A stretch of 64,000 nucleotides of DNA from Alentia gelatinosa (taxonomy: Eukaryota > Annelida > Polychaeta > Phyllodocida > Polynoidae). Positions 53,678 to 64,000 of this stretch are shown here, one piece after another. Position 1 is the stretch's first letter. Every line of letters starts with the position of its first letter. The stretch is taken from positions 35,397,153 to 35,461,152 of the forward strand of contig OX465587.1 of NCBI GenBank assembly GCA_950022655.1. The letters are read 5' to 3'. Position numbers and translations under genes: made by a program. The notes beneath the pieces were generated by a model that ran no database searches, was not told where the DNA came from, and saw nothing but the letters and a program-made list of their open reading frames with translations.

Positions 53678-56428
53678 ATGGCTGACCATGCCCCGTCTGC
53701 GGAGGGTGAGCGCGAGTTCCCCTCACCACTGCCCGGATCCTCGGCCTTGGCCGAGCGGGGGGCAGATCTGGACGATGATGCTTTGCTCATCGGGTCAGAT
53801 GATGGTAATTTTGACCTGGAAGGGGACGAGTTTGAGGACTCTGTTCTTCTTGGGGTAACCCGCGAGGAACGACCCGGACAGGGAAAAGGTCACAAAGGGA
53901 AGAAGTCCGAGGCGGCCCAGGCCGCTAAGGGTTCTTCAGGTGCCCGTCCGAAGACGAGCTCGGTGAAAACCGAAGTCTCTGATTCGGATGTGATCATGGT
54001 GGAAGCCGAGGGTTCTGAATCGGAGTGCGAGACGCCGAGGCGTGGCCGAGCCCGCCCGCGTCGTCGTTCTCCGAGGAGGTTCTTCGAGCAGATTGAGTCC
54101 AGGCTTGAGGTTTCTACTCAAAGCCTGGAAGATATGCTAGCTGGGATCCCAGATCCCAAGACGCGAGCCCTAGTGCAGTCAATGTACCAGCATTGGACTC
54201 CACCTGAGGTGAAGCCGGCGGAAACCGGGACCTATTTGGCCCCGGGTCCGGTGGCTAAGCCTGGGAGGACCGAGGTTGGTGCAGAGGCCGCCATGGAGAC
54301 TGATTCGTCTGTTGGGGACGACTCTGTAGTAACGGAGCCGTCCAGCAAAGGTGATAAACCGGTGTCACAACCAGCTAAACCCGCGCCGGGGAAGTCTGTG
54401 AGCAACACTGAGGTGTCAAAACCTAAAGATGCTTCCGGGACTGAGCCGCAGCTGTCAAAGCAGCAGAGGAAGCGACTCACGGGCTGAGGCGGAGTTGGCT
54501 AAGAAAGAAGGTCGGCTGGACTCGCATGACTCGGGTAAAGGGAAACCTACACCCGGGAAGCAAGAGAAGTCGAAGGGGGCTGGGTCGAAAGGCTCAGACA
54601 AACCCGCGTCGCAAGCTGGACCGAGTGCGGCTGTCGCTACACCGAGCACCTCCACGGGTGCCACGGGTGGCGAAGAAGTCAAGTGTTGGGGAACGGAGAT
54701 AGATAGGGCTAAACCCCTGACCAAATCCAACCCGGACAGTGATGGCGGTGATTTCCAGCCTGGCGTAAAGCGGGCTGGGAAGAGAACGGTGGCTCAACAG
54801 CTACCCGCCTCTTTGCTGGGCAAGACTTACACTTGCCTGGAAGATCTCCGTCATGGAAACCGACATTACATCCCAGATGGTGTCGGTTTAGATGGAACGT
54901 CTGACGACGAGGAATGGTTGGTTGACGAGGGCTCTCCCAACACCTGGTACATCGACAGGGTGAAAAGTGTGTCCAGAGTCAGCTGGCTTAAGTACGAAGA
55001 TCAGGTCAAAGACCGGATCGTGTACACATGGCACTGATGCTATCCACTTCGAACCATCGACGGATGTCAAAGGAGTCGAGGAACAAACGGTCCCATAGCC
55101 GGGAACCGTCTAGGGGTTCCTCGAAGGTTAGACGATGGGTCAAGAAGTTTTCATCGTCCTCGTCCAGCGAGGATGATACTTCTGGGCGATCCAGTCGGAA
55201 ACCTAAGAAGAAGTTGGCTCCTAGTAAGCACACCATCGCTGACGTGGTGGAAGCTGCTTACCAGGCTACGCCAAGTTTGACTGAGGGACTAAAACTCCTC
55301 TCAGCCAAGAGTGAAGGGAACGTTCCAACTGCTTCTAAAGTAGGCGGACCCGTGGAAAAACCAGCTGAGACTCGTCCCAGCTCAAGTCTCCCGGGAGTTA
55401 CCCCCATCAGCAAAGGTGCTACCCAAGCACCCGGGAAAGTTGTGGATGAGAGGGCCTTTACGGCACTACCACCACCAGCCAACCCGGTTGTTGAGGTGAA
55501 GAAGAAACCGACGACACAACCACCCGTTGCGTCGAAGATAACTTCCTCTCCCTGTGAGATATCGGTTGAATACGTCCAACGGGCGGATCAACTAGAATCG
55601 CACATAGGTAGCACGTTGGAAGGCCGCGTCCGCAGGGGCGCTCAGTCTCTCCATGAGAGCCTCGTTCAGGAGCTAGTCAACCTAGCCCGGTACGAGGTTA
55701 GGGAAGCCACGAAGGGCCTGGCTAAACAGTATGCGTCGGACCTAGAGGACGCACGTATTGTGAAAACCACGGCTGTATCGCGGTTTGCCCGGGCGGAAGC
55801 CCGCACCCATCGCCAAGATGAACGTTGTCTTCCTCACTTGGGGATGTCACTCTATGACATCGGCGACGACCCGCAAGCCCTTGAGGAAGCGTGATTGGCC
55901 CGACAATGGAGCAGGGGAAGATTTCTTCAGTTCACCACGTAAGAATCAGATCCGACACATCGGCAACTCACCAGCGTGCTGGGGTGGTCGTCCGTGGAAG
56001 AAACTTCCCACCAGGACACTACATCCAGTACGGCCCAGCCTATGGATGTTAATGTAGACACTCTGCTGTCGGGACAAGGTCAGATCCAACAAGATCCGAC
56101 TGAAGTCCTACAGCCGAGGATGCCTCCAGCCGTGACGCGGGCTGAAACATCGGCAAGACCCTCCCGGGCTAAGCCGATGGATCAACCCGAGGAACAAGGT
56201 GAGGCAATGGGGGTGAATGCCAGCATCATCCCATTGGAGTCTGGAATCTTTTTAGACACCGGACCGACCTCTCTGCAGCAGTTGATGTCTCAGTTTCAGC
56301 CCACGTCTGCGCTGGGTCCACTGCGACCAGAGAGGACCGCCCCGGTAACGTCGGTTCCACCAACGACTACCACGCCCAGTCAGTCGAAAATTCTCGACCT
56401 CAAGATATCCTCTGACGAGGATATCTAG
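53678..56428 (+). pseudogene. ORF3 of gypsy copy 3 (post-pol ORF, novel)
   Basis: Starts at ATG 53678 (MADHAPSAEGERE). Acidic N-terminal part (LDDDALLIGSDDGNFDLEG), Lys/Ser-rich part, basic RRGRARPRRRSPRR. The central region (KPAETGTYLAPGP to SWLKYEDQVKDRIVYTWH), long and low in complexity, is not shared with copy 2. The C-terminal region is shared: SHSREPSRGSSK, HTIADVVEAAYQATPSL, ELVNLARYEVREATKGLA, LGMSLYDIGDDPQ, LGWSSVEE. Frame changes near 54470 and 55030, stops at 55892-55894 and 55940-55942. About 917 codons if restored. No signal peptide, no membrane span, no furin-type site, so not an envelope protein. A nuclear or nucleic-acid-binding role is only suggested by composition. Confidence 0.75.
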
Positions 56429-57789
56429 GGTTGACAACGACCGGCTCGATTGGTGCCTGATAGGCCGGGGAGACGCCGTCTAAACTCGGAACCGGCAGAG
56501 TCAACAACTCTCCTGGATCCCAAGTCAGACGGGTACGGGAAGTCCCAGGTAGGACAATTTTTTTTTCGACCTAGCTACTTCCAGGATGGTCTCTCAAGAA
56601 TAATTACTTAATCTCGATAGATCGTCGTGTGGCCTCCTAACTGGAATTCTGCACTTTCTCAGCGAACCGCAAGGATCGCTGGGAGAGGTAGAGGAAAAGC
56701 TAGGAGCGACCTATGATAAGCGATCCTGGGTTGGGGCTAAGGAAAGTCAGTAAAACGACTTCCCCAAGGCACAACCCTGGTTTCAGATGGCTGAAGGTTC
56801 TCTCGATGGTCAGGCCCGTAATAAGCTCCCATCACGAAAACCTCCGGCCTGTGGTGTGGATTCCGTCCACACTAGTCTCTGGTACCGGGTAAGGAAGACT
56901 ATGCCTCTCAGGTATGGAACTGACTTACCGGTTCTGTGTAGGAACTGATTTCGTCGACTCGATAATGAGATAGTAGACGCAATCCCTGTTCTGTTGGATT
57001 GCGCCGACTATTTCTACCTTGGGTCGATGATCGTAAGTTCTTAATCCGGCTAAAAATTGGGGCCTTAATTGGTTCTCGATTTTAAGCCGAAGGAAAATAT
57101 GCCAGTATAAGCTGGAGCCGAATAAAAGAACACTGATACCACACACTCTTACCAGGTGGATGGAGAATTGTTTTTGCCTTTTTGGCCGTTATTTCCGTAT
57201 TCGGAAACTTGCCAACTAGGAAGGTGTCTAGCAAGGCTGACCCTTCTTCTACATATGGATCTCTTCCGAACTGAAGAACAGTGGGAAGCCCAGCACCCGC
57301 CGGTATCGGGCTGAATGTAGTAGGTCTGCTACGCCGGTGGGCCAGCTGGGCTCGATACTCCAAGATGAGAAAGAGAACGACACCTCACTCGCCGGGAGCC
57401 TACAATGGACTTCAACAAGATCCGGAACAGCTGGAGGCAGGGTACTCGACAGGCCGGGCTGACCACCTGTAGGTCTTCCCTGCCCAACGCTCAAGAATAC
57501 GCTCCCCGGCTCAAAATGGGTGAATATCACATTTATTCAAGGTGCTAGCGAGGCTAGTCCTTCATACTTCAAATGTCGTTTCTTCTTTCCTAAATGTCAT
57601 ATCTTCCATATTTTTAATATAACTTCTCCATCTTACAATTCCACCTTTTTCACTTATACAATGGTATCAGTGAATTCTTGTGAACACCAGGAAGCTAGAG
57701 AGTAGACCAAGAACTGCTGGATTTACATTATAATTTTTAATTGGGTTGTCCCCTAGCAGCATAATGGCTGCCTTGGTTCCCCCCTTAGT
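56429..57789 (+). other. 3' untranslated region of gypsy copy 3
   Basis: 1.36 kb without a frame conserved in copy 2, but well conserved as sequence (for example tccgtccacac near 56864, ccaataaag-type block near 57118). AATAAA at about 57120 could end ORF3 transcripts before the LTR. Confidence 0.7.
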
Positions 57790-57804
57790 AAAAACTGGGA
57801 GGGG
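57790..57804 (+). promoter_or_regulatory. Polypurine tract of gypsy copy 3
   Basis: aaaaactgggagggg, three bases before the 3' LTR. Confidence 0.85.
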
Positions 57805-57807
57805 TAA

Positions 57808-58338
57808 TGTAGTGGGGTGGGAATCCAGCAGTGTTCGTATGTTTCACGGAAGGTGGCGCGACGTGCCGATCCTTACTGTGTAGTGATTCCGGACAACGTC
57901 GCACACGAGAGTGGTGTGGCGGAGACCGGGATTACGTAAAGCTGGGTATATATACTCAGCGTTCACAGTAGGTCGACAGGCTGTCCTCGCACGTCTCTTC
58001 TACAGAACAGACCCTTTGGCCCTCACTTTGAAGGCGGGTTCTTGTAACCTTCCTGGTGGTTAGACGAGTCTTTCAGATTAGCCTCTCCAGCGTTACCTGG
58101 CACCTACGTGCTGGGGTACTGTGCTTGTGGGAAAGATCTTCCAGATCTTTCCGGGAAGTAGTGAGTAATAAACATCTCTGTTTATTAAAAGACGTTGTTG
58201 TGTTATGTGTGACTAGGTCTGTGCAAACTAACCGAAAACCGAACTAACCTACGTAGAGCGCGTAGGGTGGGGTCCTGCCTGGAACTAGTGTTCCAGATTG
58301 GGGTCATCCAACCTGCTAGACAGGCGGCGACCACCACA
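57808..58338 (+). repeat. 3' LTR of gypsy copy 3
   Basis: From tgtagtgggg to caccaca, followed by the target duplication cctg. Contains a TATATATA box (57947-57954) and AATAAA (58167-58172). Confidence 0.92.
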
Positions 58339-58428
58339 CCTGAAACACTTCCGAAGCAAATGGCCATCCTTATCGAGTAACCACAACAGCTATTGTTTCG
58401 TCCCGTTGCTGTATTGTATCACGTGATC

Positions 58429-58485
58429 AGAGCGGGACGAAAACGTCAGAGCGGTACGAAAACATGAGAGTGGGACGAAAACGTC
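58429..58485 (+). repeat. 19-bp x 3 tandem repeat
   Basis: agagcgggacgaaaacgtc repeated three times with one or two changes each. An inverted tttcgtcccg lies just upstream (58397), so it can pair with the array. Confidence 0.9.
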
Positions 58486-59100
58486 AACCTCGACACATAA
58501 CTTAGTTTTAATGCACCCCCCAGCAGCGGTATGTAACTCTAGTTGGTTCAATAATGGGTATATAGGAATATCTTATTGTATATTAGGTGGGGTCCACAAC
58601 AGGTAAACAGGTCACTTGCTGTGTTCTTTCCATAAGGAAGGAACTGCTTGGGATCTCACATGTGTTTGGAAAAACATTTGCTCTCCCCCTTGGGTATCAG
58701 CATTGGAAATTTTTTTTTGGGGATCTCACATGTGGTTTGATCTTCCACACCCTCTTGGTGGTTTAGTTCCCTTACCTGTGTTCAACTCCCCTGTGAGACT
58801 AGTGAGCTTCAGCTCTCCCAAGATATACTTTTAACAGATAATAAAACCTCGTTTTGTTGAAGTTTCTCTCCTCTGTTTTTCTGTGATAAGGAGTTACCAG
58901 GTCACCTGGCTTATTTTAGTAATGAACAAACTTGTAAGTTCACACACCCACATCTAATTGCGCACATCTAATTGTGGAAGAATCTATATATAATCATCGA
59001 TGGTTAGGTCTGTCTCAACGAGGCAATCGCTATAATTATTCATAATTATATATGAGAGGAAATATCCTCTCGCCCCACCACCTCCCTCTTCACTGGATGC

Positions 59101-59195
59101 TTGTATACGCCTACATATGAGGTGTATACACACGGGGAATTGGACTACCTTGTATACGTAAAATAACTACTTATATATGCCTGGCGCATCCATAT
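59101..59195 (-). repeat. Short interspersed repeat (gtatac family), copy 3
   Basis: Reverse complement of the repeat at 19671-19765 and 46151-46240. Confidence 0.7.
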
Positions 59196-59572
59196 GTAAA
59201 AAAATGATGTTTATGCAGTGTAGGGGAAAGTCCCCCTCTTCGTCTTTTGCTCATAAATGTCAATGTTTTATCACAGTAATTAAATGACCTCACGTGCAAC
59301 TCTAATTTGGCAAAGTTAATAACAACGAAGGAATTATGCTGTCACAATTAGTGAATTAAATTAGTCTTACAGCAAATGTCATTGGGTGCAGCACATCAAA
59401 TCCATGCCCTGTTTCCCCAAAAACCAACATCACTATGGCTGTGGTGCTTGTGGCAGGGGGGGGGAGTGAAGCTGTGTTATTCAGCTAATATGTGATATAT
59501 AAATAACTCCGGTGGGTGAATCCCCTCCTGTGGACTTTTTTAATGTCATTTATGATTATGGATAAGATGAGT

Positions 59573-61655
59573 CCCCAACGTCTCTACTATATGAAACAAA
59601 TGGTTTTAGATAGTTAAGGACCAATTTTCTACACCACCCGGATGAGAACCTGAGACCTTACATTAGTTTCGGACATTCCTCCAAAACTTGCGCCCGTGAC
59701 CAGTTTCCTATGTTCACACAGAACCACATGTATCACAGTAAATATTACATCCAGAGGCACCAACACTGCTACGTTTGTAGCAAACATGTACACCTACACT
59801 TCAGAAGTGTATTCAACCTTCAAGAGATACTGATTTTAAAACCAGGGAGCCTGTTGGGTGGTGGTAGGCGGAAATACCACGTAAAAAAAGACAAGTTGAA
59901 ATTTCAAAAGAGCAAAGGACTAGGTTAAATTGCTCAGAACCACCAGTGAAACCCACCAACACACTCCCCAACGTCTCTACTATATGAAACAAATGGTTTT
60001 AGATAGCTAAGGACCAATTTTCTACACCACCCGGGTGCGAACCTGAGTCCTTACGTTAGTTTCGGACGTTCCTCCAAAACTTGCGCCCGTGACCAGTTTC
60101 CTATGTCCACACAGAACCACATGTATCACAGTAAATATTACATACAGAGGCACCAAAACTGCTACGTTTGTAGCAAACATGTACATGTACACTTCAGAAG
60201 TGTATTAAACCTTCAAGAGATACCTATTTTAAAACCAGGGAGCCTGTTGGGTGGTGGTAGGCGGAAATACCACGTAAAAAAAGACAAGTTGAAATTTAAA
60301 AAGAGCAAAGGACTAGGTTAAATTGCTCAGAACCACCAGTGAAACCCACCAACACACTCCCCAACGTCTCTACTATATGAAACAAATGGTTTCAGATAGC
60401 TAAGGACCAATTTTCTACACCACCCGCATGAATAACTGAGACCTTACGCTAGTTTCGGACGTTCCTCCAAAACTTGCGCACGGACCAGTTTCCTATGTCC
60501 ACACAGAACAACATGTATCACAGTAAATATTACATCCAGAGGCACCAACACTGCTACGTTTGTAGCAAACATGTATACGTACACTTCAGAAGTGTATTCA
60601 ACCTTCAAGAGAAATTTTTTTTAAACCAGGGAGCCTGTTGGGTGGTGGTAGGCAGAAATACCACGTAAAAAAAGACAAGTTGAAATTTAAAAAGAGCAAA
60701 GGACTAGGTTAAATTGCTCAGAACCACCAGTGAAACCCAACAACACACTCCCCAACGTCTCTACTATATGAAACAAATGGTTTCAGATAGCTAAGGACCA
60801 ATTTTCTACACCACCCGGGTGAGAACCTGAGACCTTACATTAGTTTCGGACGTTCCTCCAAAACTTGCGCCCGTGACCCGTTTCCTATGTCCACACAGAA
60901 CCACATGTATCACAGTAAATATTACATCCAGAGGCACCAAAACTGCTACGTTTGTAGCAAACATGTACACGTACACTTCAGAAGTGTATTCAACCTTCAA
61001 GAGATACTTATTTTAAAACCAGGGAGCCTGTTGGGTGGTGGTAGGCGGAAATACCACATAAAAAAAGACAAGTTGAAATTTCAAAAGAGCAAAGGACTAG
61101 GTTAAATTGCTCAGAACCACCAGTGAAACCCACCAACACACTCCCCAACGTCTCTACTATATGAAACAAATGGTTTTAGATAGCTAAGGACCAATTTTCT
61201 ACACCACCCAGGTGAGAACCTGAGACCTTACGTTAGTTTCGGACGTTCCTCCAAAACTTGCGCCCGTGACCAGTTTCCTATGTCCACACAGAACCACATG
61301 TATCACAGTAAATATTACATCCAGAGGCACCAACACTGCTACGTTTGTAGCAAACATGTACACGTACACTTCAGAAGTGTATTCAACCTTCAAGAGATAC
61401 CTATTTTAAAACCAGGGAGTCTGTTGGGTGGTGGTAGGCGGAAATACCACGTAAAAAAAAAGACAAGTCGAAATTTCAATAGAGCAAAGGACTTGGTTAA
61501 AGTGCTCAGAACCACCAGTGAAACCCACCAACACACTCCCCAACGTCTCTACTGTATGAAACAAATGGTTTTAGATAGCTAAGGACCAATTTTCTTCACC
61601 ACCCGGGTGAGAACCTGATACCTTACGTTAGTTTCGGACGTTCCTCCAAAACTTT
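59573..61655 (+). repeat. Satellite array, unit about 393 bp, 5.3 units
   Basis: Units begin with ccccaacgtctctacta at 59573, 59967, 60359, 60750, 61143 and 61538 (spacings 394, 392, 391, 393, 395). They are more than 90% alike by eye. The last is cut at about 61655. Each unit has an open frame of about 72 codons (STQNHMYHSKYYIQRHQ, CYVCSKHVHVHF), broken in unit 3. Each also has the block gtttcggacgttcctcc, which recurs outside the array near 61996. Confidence 0.95.
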
Positions 61656-62159
61656 CCTCTACACATTACCCAGTGCCTGTGAAAGGCAGAGTGGCTTGGA
61701 GAGGCAAAGAACTTGTTACTCAACAAGGAAATATCCACATGTACCTCTGTACATAGGTTCTTAGTTCTAAGAAATATAACATTTTATGGAAAAAAGGTGG
61801 CATCTTTGGAATATTCAATTTGAAAATCACAAATCAATACTTTACACAGCAAGAGACAAGTGAAAAGTGCAAAGGATAAATTGAAAAATGTACCAGAACA
61901 TGTGAAAATATGTATTATGAATTAATTAGATTTTTCTACCACCTTCATAAGCAATTTAATAACTCTATTGGCCCAGTCTCCACAAAGTTAAGCATGTTTC
62001 GGACGTTCCACCCTGCATAATTTCGGCCGTTCCAGCACACTTTTTTCCACTCTATACATACAAAGCAGGAGAGAAATTGCAAAAACCACATTCCATAAGT
62101 ACAAGAAATTAGGTAAAAGTTGAAAAAACACTTTGGATGTGACTTATTTGTGCTGGTGA
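61656..62159. other. Sequence between satellite and transposase
   Basis: No gene. Two more tttcgg[a/c]cgttcca blocks (near 61996 and 62020) and short stretches like the satellite interior (gacaagtgaaaagtgcaaag) suggest that array and transposon end are related. Confidence 0.5.
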
Positions 62160-63993
62160 GAGTTCAAAATGGGCCCTCCATCCTTTCCGAGTATAGACCG
62201 GCTTGGGTACTGTACACAAGATGTCTGCAAGGGGCACATTAAGAATGTCTGGTGTCGCAGGCCACTTGAAATTGTTTCTTTCGTCACAACCAGGCTAAAG
62301 GAAAGAGACTTCAGCACTGTTGGCATCTCTGTTGAGGACTTCCCCGATGTACCACTTGCCATCATAGACAGCAGCAAGCCATGACCCTGTAGCTGGTGAG
62401 ACGACACTGCTGGCTGGCAAGTTCTCTGTTGGTGAAGCGGGCTGATCAAGTTGAAAGAGGATGTGACGAGTCCACCCTTCACAGCCACCCAGGAAGGCAG
62501 CAGAAGAGTAACAACACGGAAGATAGCAAGAAGTCTCCCGAAGAGCAATGGAGTGTCCAGGAACACAGCACATCACGGAATGGGCCTTCATTGTACCAGG
62601 TACCGGCCGGGCAGTGATGAGGAGAGATAGTTGTTCTCGGGCCTGACGAATGTCCTCCACAGGAACATGAAAATACCGGACAAGACTGGGAACACGGTTA
62701 CCAGCACAGGCAAAGTCAGCAGCATTGTGGATGAAGATGCGGCGTTTCACAGTCGAGTCGGCCATGCGTTTCGCTGCAGCACCAATCCCGTCACAGGCTC
62801 CCTTCCCATGGCCTGCTTCAAAGTATAACCAAGTCGCCTCACAGTTGAAGAGCTGCTGGTGTTTGGCAATGATACTGAAACATGCACTGTTACGGTACTG
62901 TGATGTCGGCCATCAGTCACATAGTGAACACAAGAAATGCCAGGAACCTCTTCGGAAAGGACTTTGTTGATGACTTTCATAAAGGAAAAAACAGCTGCAG
63001 AGTCATGTCTCCGCTCATCAGAAACGATGGCCAAAGACTTGTGTGAAAGGACACCTCCCTCTTCCCTGAAGTGGAGAACCACAGGATGAATGGTTACCGG
63101 CTCCTTTGCGAAGTAGACAGACTGCGGTTCGTCAGGGTAGCTGACAACCCAGTTCTCAGCAAAGTCCATCTGTACCGTACACTCCCCCAGAGTGAGGTTG
63201 TCGCGAAGTCGACGGAGGGCCTGGTACTGGGCGTACACTCTTCTGACGTGGCTCTCCATCAGGGAAAAGTCAGACTTCAGTGCTCGCCTGAAGGTGTTGC
63301 ATGGCTCCGTCTGTGTGACGATGTGAAGCTTCTTCGTTGTCTTGCCTTCATCGCCATACACAACATCCAATCACTTCCACATGTCCACAGAAACGACAGC
63401 TGGTAACTGGTCCAGCTTGGCATCCACAGCCACCCACGGAATCTGGAGAAAGCTGTCAGGTAGAAGAGGGAGGCCGAGTCCGTGGAGAGGTTTCATCCGC
63501 AAAGCAAAGTTCTGATGCTTAACACACAGACAAATACTAGTGTTGTGGCAGTGCACCGGAAGGATGTAGCGGTGCTTCAGACGAACACTGCCGAAGAAAC
63601 TCAGGGAAGCTCGGAGATGAGGGAATTCTTCTCGGAACTTCACATGAAGAACACTGCGGAACTCTGTCAGCTGGGCTTTCTGGAACTTAACCTTCCTCAA
63701 AGTGACAGTGTCTTTCTTCCCCGGAAGAGTAATAGAGTGTTTGGGCCTCTTGAGGAAGTCAACTATAGCCAAAGATGTTGTGTGGAAGGCAGCTATACCC
63801 GACTTGTCCTTCCACGGTGAAGAGAGAGTTCTTCAGTCCAGGCCCACATCCCGTGAGAGTCAAGATGCCCCACATACCAACCGTAACTCCACCGGCGACA
63901 CAATTTTGGCCAGGACTCTACAACGCTGCGTTCTGGGCAGACGCTTGATGGCAGCGGTGATGACATTGTATATCCTGGCTTTGTGCACCTCAC
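62160..63993 (-). pseudogene. Transposase-like gene with QMDFAENW motif, broken, incomplete at window edge
   Basis: Collinear minus-strand frames: 63993-63793, 63772-63371 (CVKHQNFALRMKPL), 63370-62747, 62765-62295 and a tail to about 62160. The central frame has VQMDFAENW, then EPVTIHPVVLHF, SLAIVSDERRHD and VHYVTDGRHH, a D...D pattern typical of DDE-type enzymes I recall from many invertebrate repeat proteins of unnamed family. The C-terminal part has a barrel-like GSWLAAVYDGKWYIGEV followed, in another frame, by KWPATPD, a pattern I also associate with that family. Several frameshifts; the N-terminus lies beyond 64000. The superfamily is not established here. Confidence 0.65.
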
Positions 63994-64000
63994 TTGAGAG

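Larger units (their letters stand above)
46480..58338 (+). mobile_element. Ty3/gypsy element, copy 3 (complete, LTR to LTR)
   Basis: An 11,859-bp element with two 531-bp LTRs, a 4-bp target duplication cctg (46476-46479 and 58339-58342), primer-binding site, gag, pol, an internal promoter, ORF3, a 3' untranslated part and a polypurine tract. The LTRs differ at about 23 of 531 positions by eye, so the insertion is not recent. Gag has one stop, and pol and ORF3 have several. No other element is inserted in it, so it serves as the reference for the family in this window. Confidence 0.93.
58339..59572. other. Intergenic stretch
   Basis: No gene supported. It contains a 19-bp x 3 repeat (58429-58485), two gggatctcacatgtg blocks (58651, 58719) and a short gtatac repeat (59101-59195). 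Confidence 0.55.

Noticed and set aside
53678..56428. ORF3 as an envelope gene
   Set aside because: Position would fit, but there is no signal peptide, no hydrophobic membrane segment and no cleavage-type basic site. The composition is acidic and basic low-complexity, as in nuclear proteins.
59573..61655. CRISPR array or gene family in the satellite
   Set aside because: Units are contiguous without unique spacers and the genome is eukaryotic. The 72-codon frames lack support as genes because one unit is frameshifted and the whole unit, not just the frame, is conserved.

Overview
The window reads as metazoan nuclear DNA that consists almost entirely of transposable elements, many nested in one another. 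I see no convincing intact host gene. Penelope-like elements with GIY-YIG endonucleases, a Ngaro/DIRS-type tyrosine-recombinase retroelement, a Ty3/gypsy family about 11.9 kb long, an L1/Tx1-like LINE, tRNA-derived SINEs and a piggyBac-like MITE occur together. That mix suggests an aquatic invertebrate or basal chordate; the species call is inference.

The backbone is one Ty3/gypsy family in three large copies plus a gag scrap (1-574). Copy 1 (about 3000-16464, minus) is the most diverged. Only its 5' LTR remains. It holds a truncated LINE tail (about 4625-5109), a Penelope-like element (PLE1, 5264-8937, 15-bp target duplication) and a Ngaro-type element (9696-14397) sitting in a gap where the RT, RNase H and part of the integrase have been lost. 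Copy 2 (27399-45629, minus) has both LTRs. It carries a second Penelope-like element (PLE2, 29163-32936, 14-bp target duplication), a piggyBac-like MITE at TTAA (33946-34825), a SINE inside the RT (39277-39655) and two TIR elements (42478-43303, 44308-45082). Its 5' LTR is followed by 440 bp of 3'-end sequence of the same family, so it is part of a tandem, LTR-shared array. Copy 3 (46480-58338, plus) is complete from LTR to LTR with 531-bp LTRs and a 4-bp target duplication (cctg). Its genes carry several stops and frameshifts. Copies 2 and 3 lie head to head about 0.85 kb apart and form a very large interrupted inverted repeat.

Element logic: the LTR supplies promoter and poly(A) signal, and the primer-binding site fits the 3' end of tRNA-His. 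Gag (with CCHC knuckle) and Pol (protease, RT, RNase H, integrase) follow. After pol comes a long third ORF in the position where some gypsy elements carry env. It has no envelope features, and a TATA box with an inverted CCAAT box precedes it in all three copies, so it may be expressed from its own internal promoter. Its ends are conserved between copies while its middle is not. This ORF3 cassette is the best candidate here for something undescribed.

Region 16465-27398 holds minisatellites, a 0.6-0.9 kb interspersed repeat, two LINE ORF2 tails, a MITE, two SINEs, an inverted repeat and a weak candidate for a spliced host transcript (21673-22006, minus). Region 58339-64000 holds short repeats, a satellite array of about 393 bp x 5.3 (59573-61655), and a broken transposase-like gene with a QMDFAENW motif (62160-63993, minus) that runs off the window.

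No search or alignment software was used. Identities, mismatch counts and boundaries are by eye.
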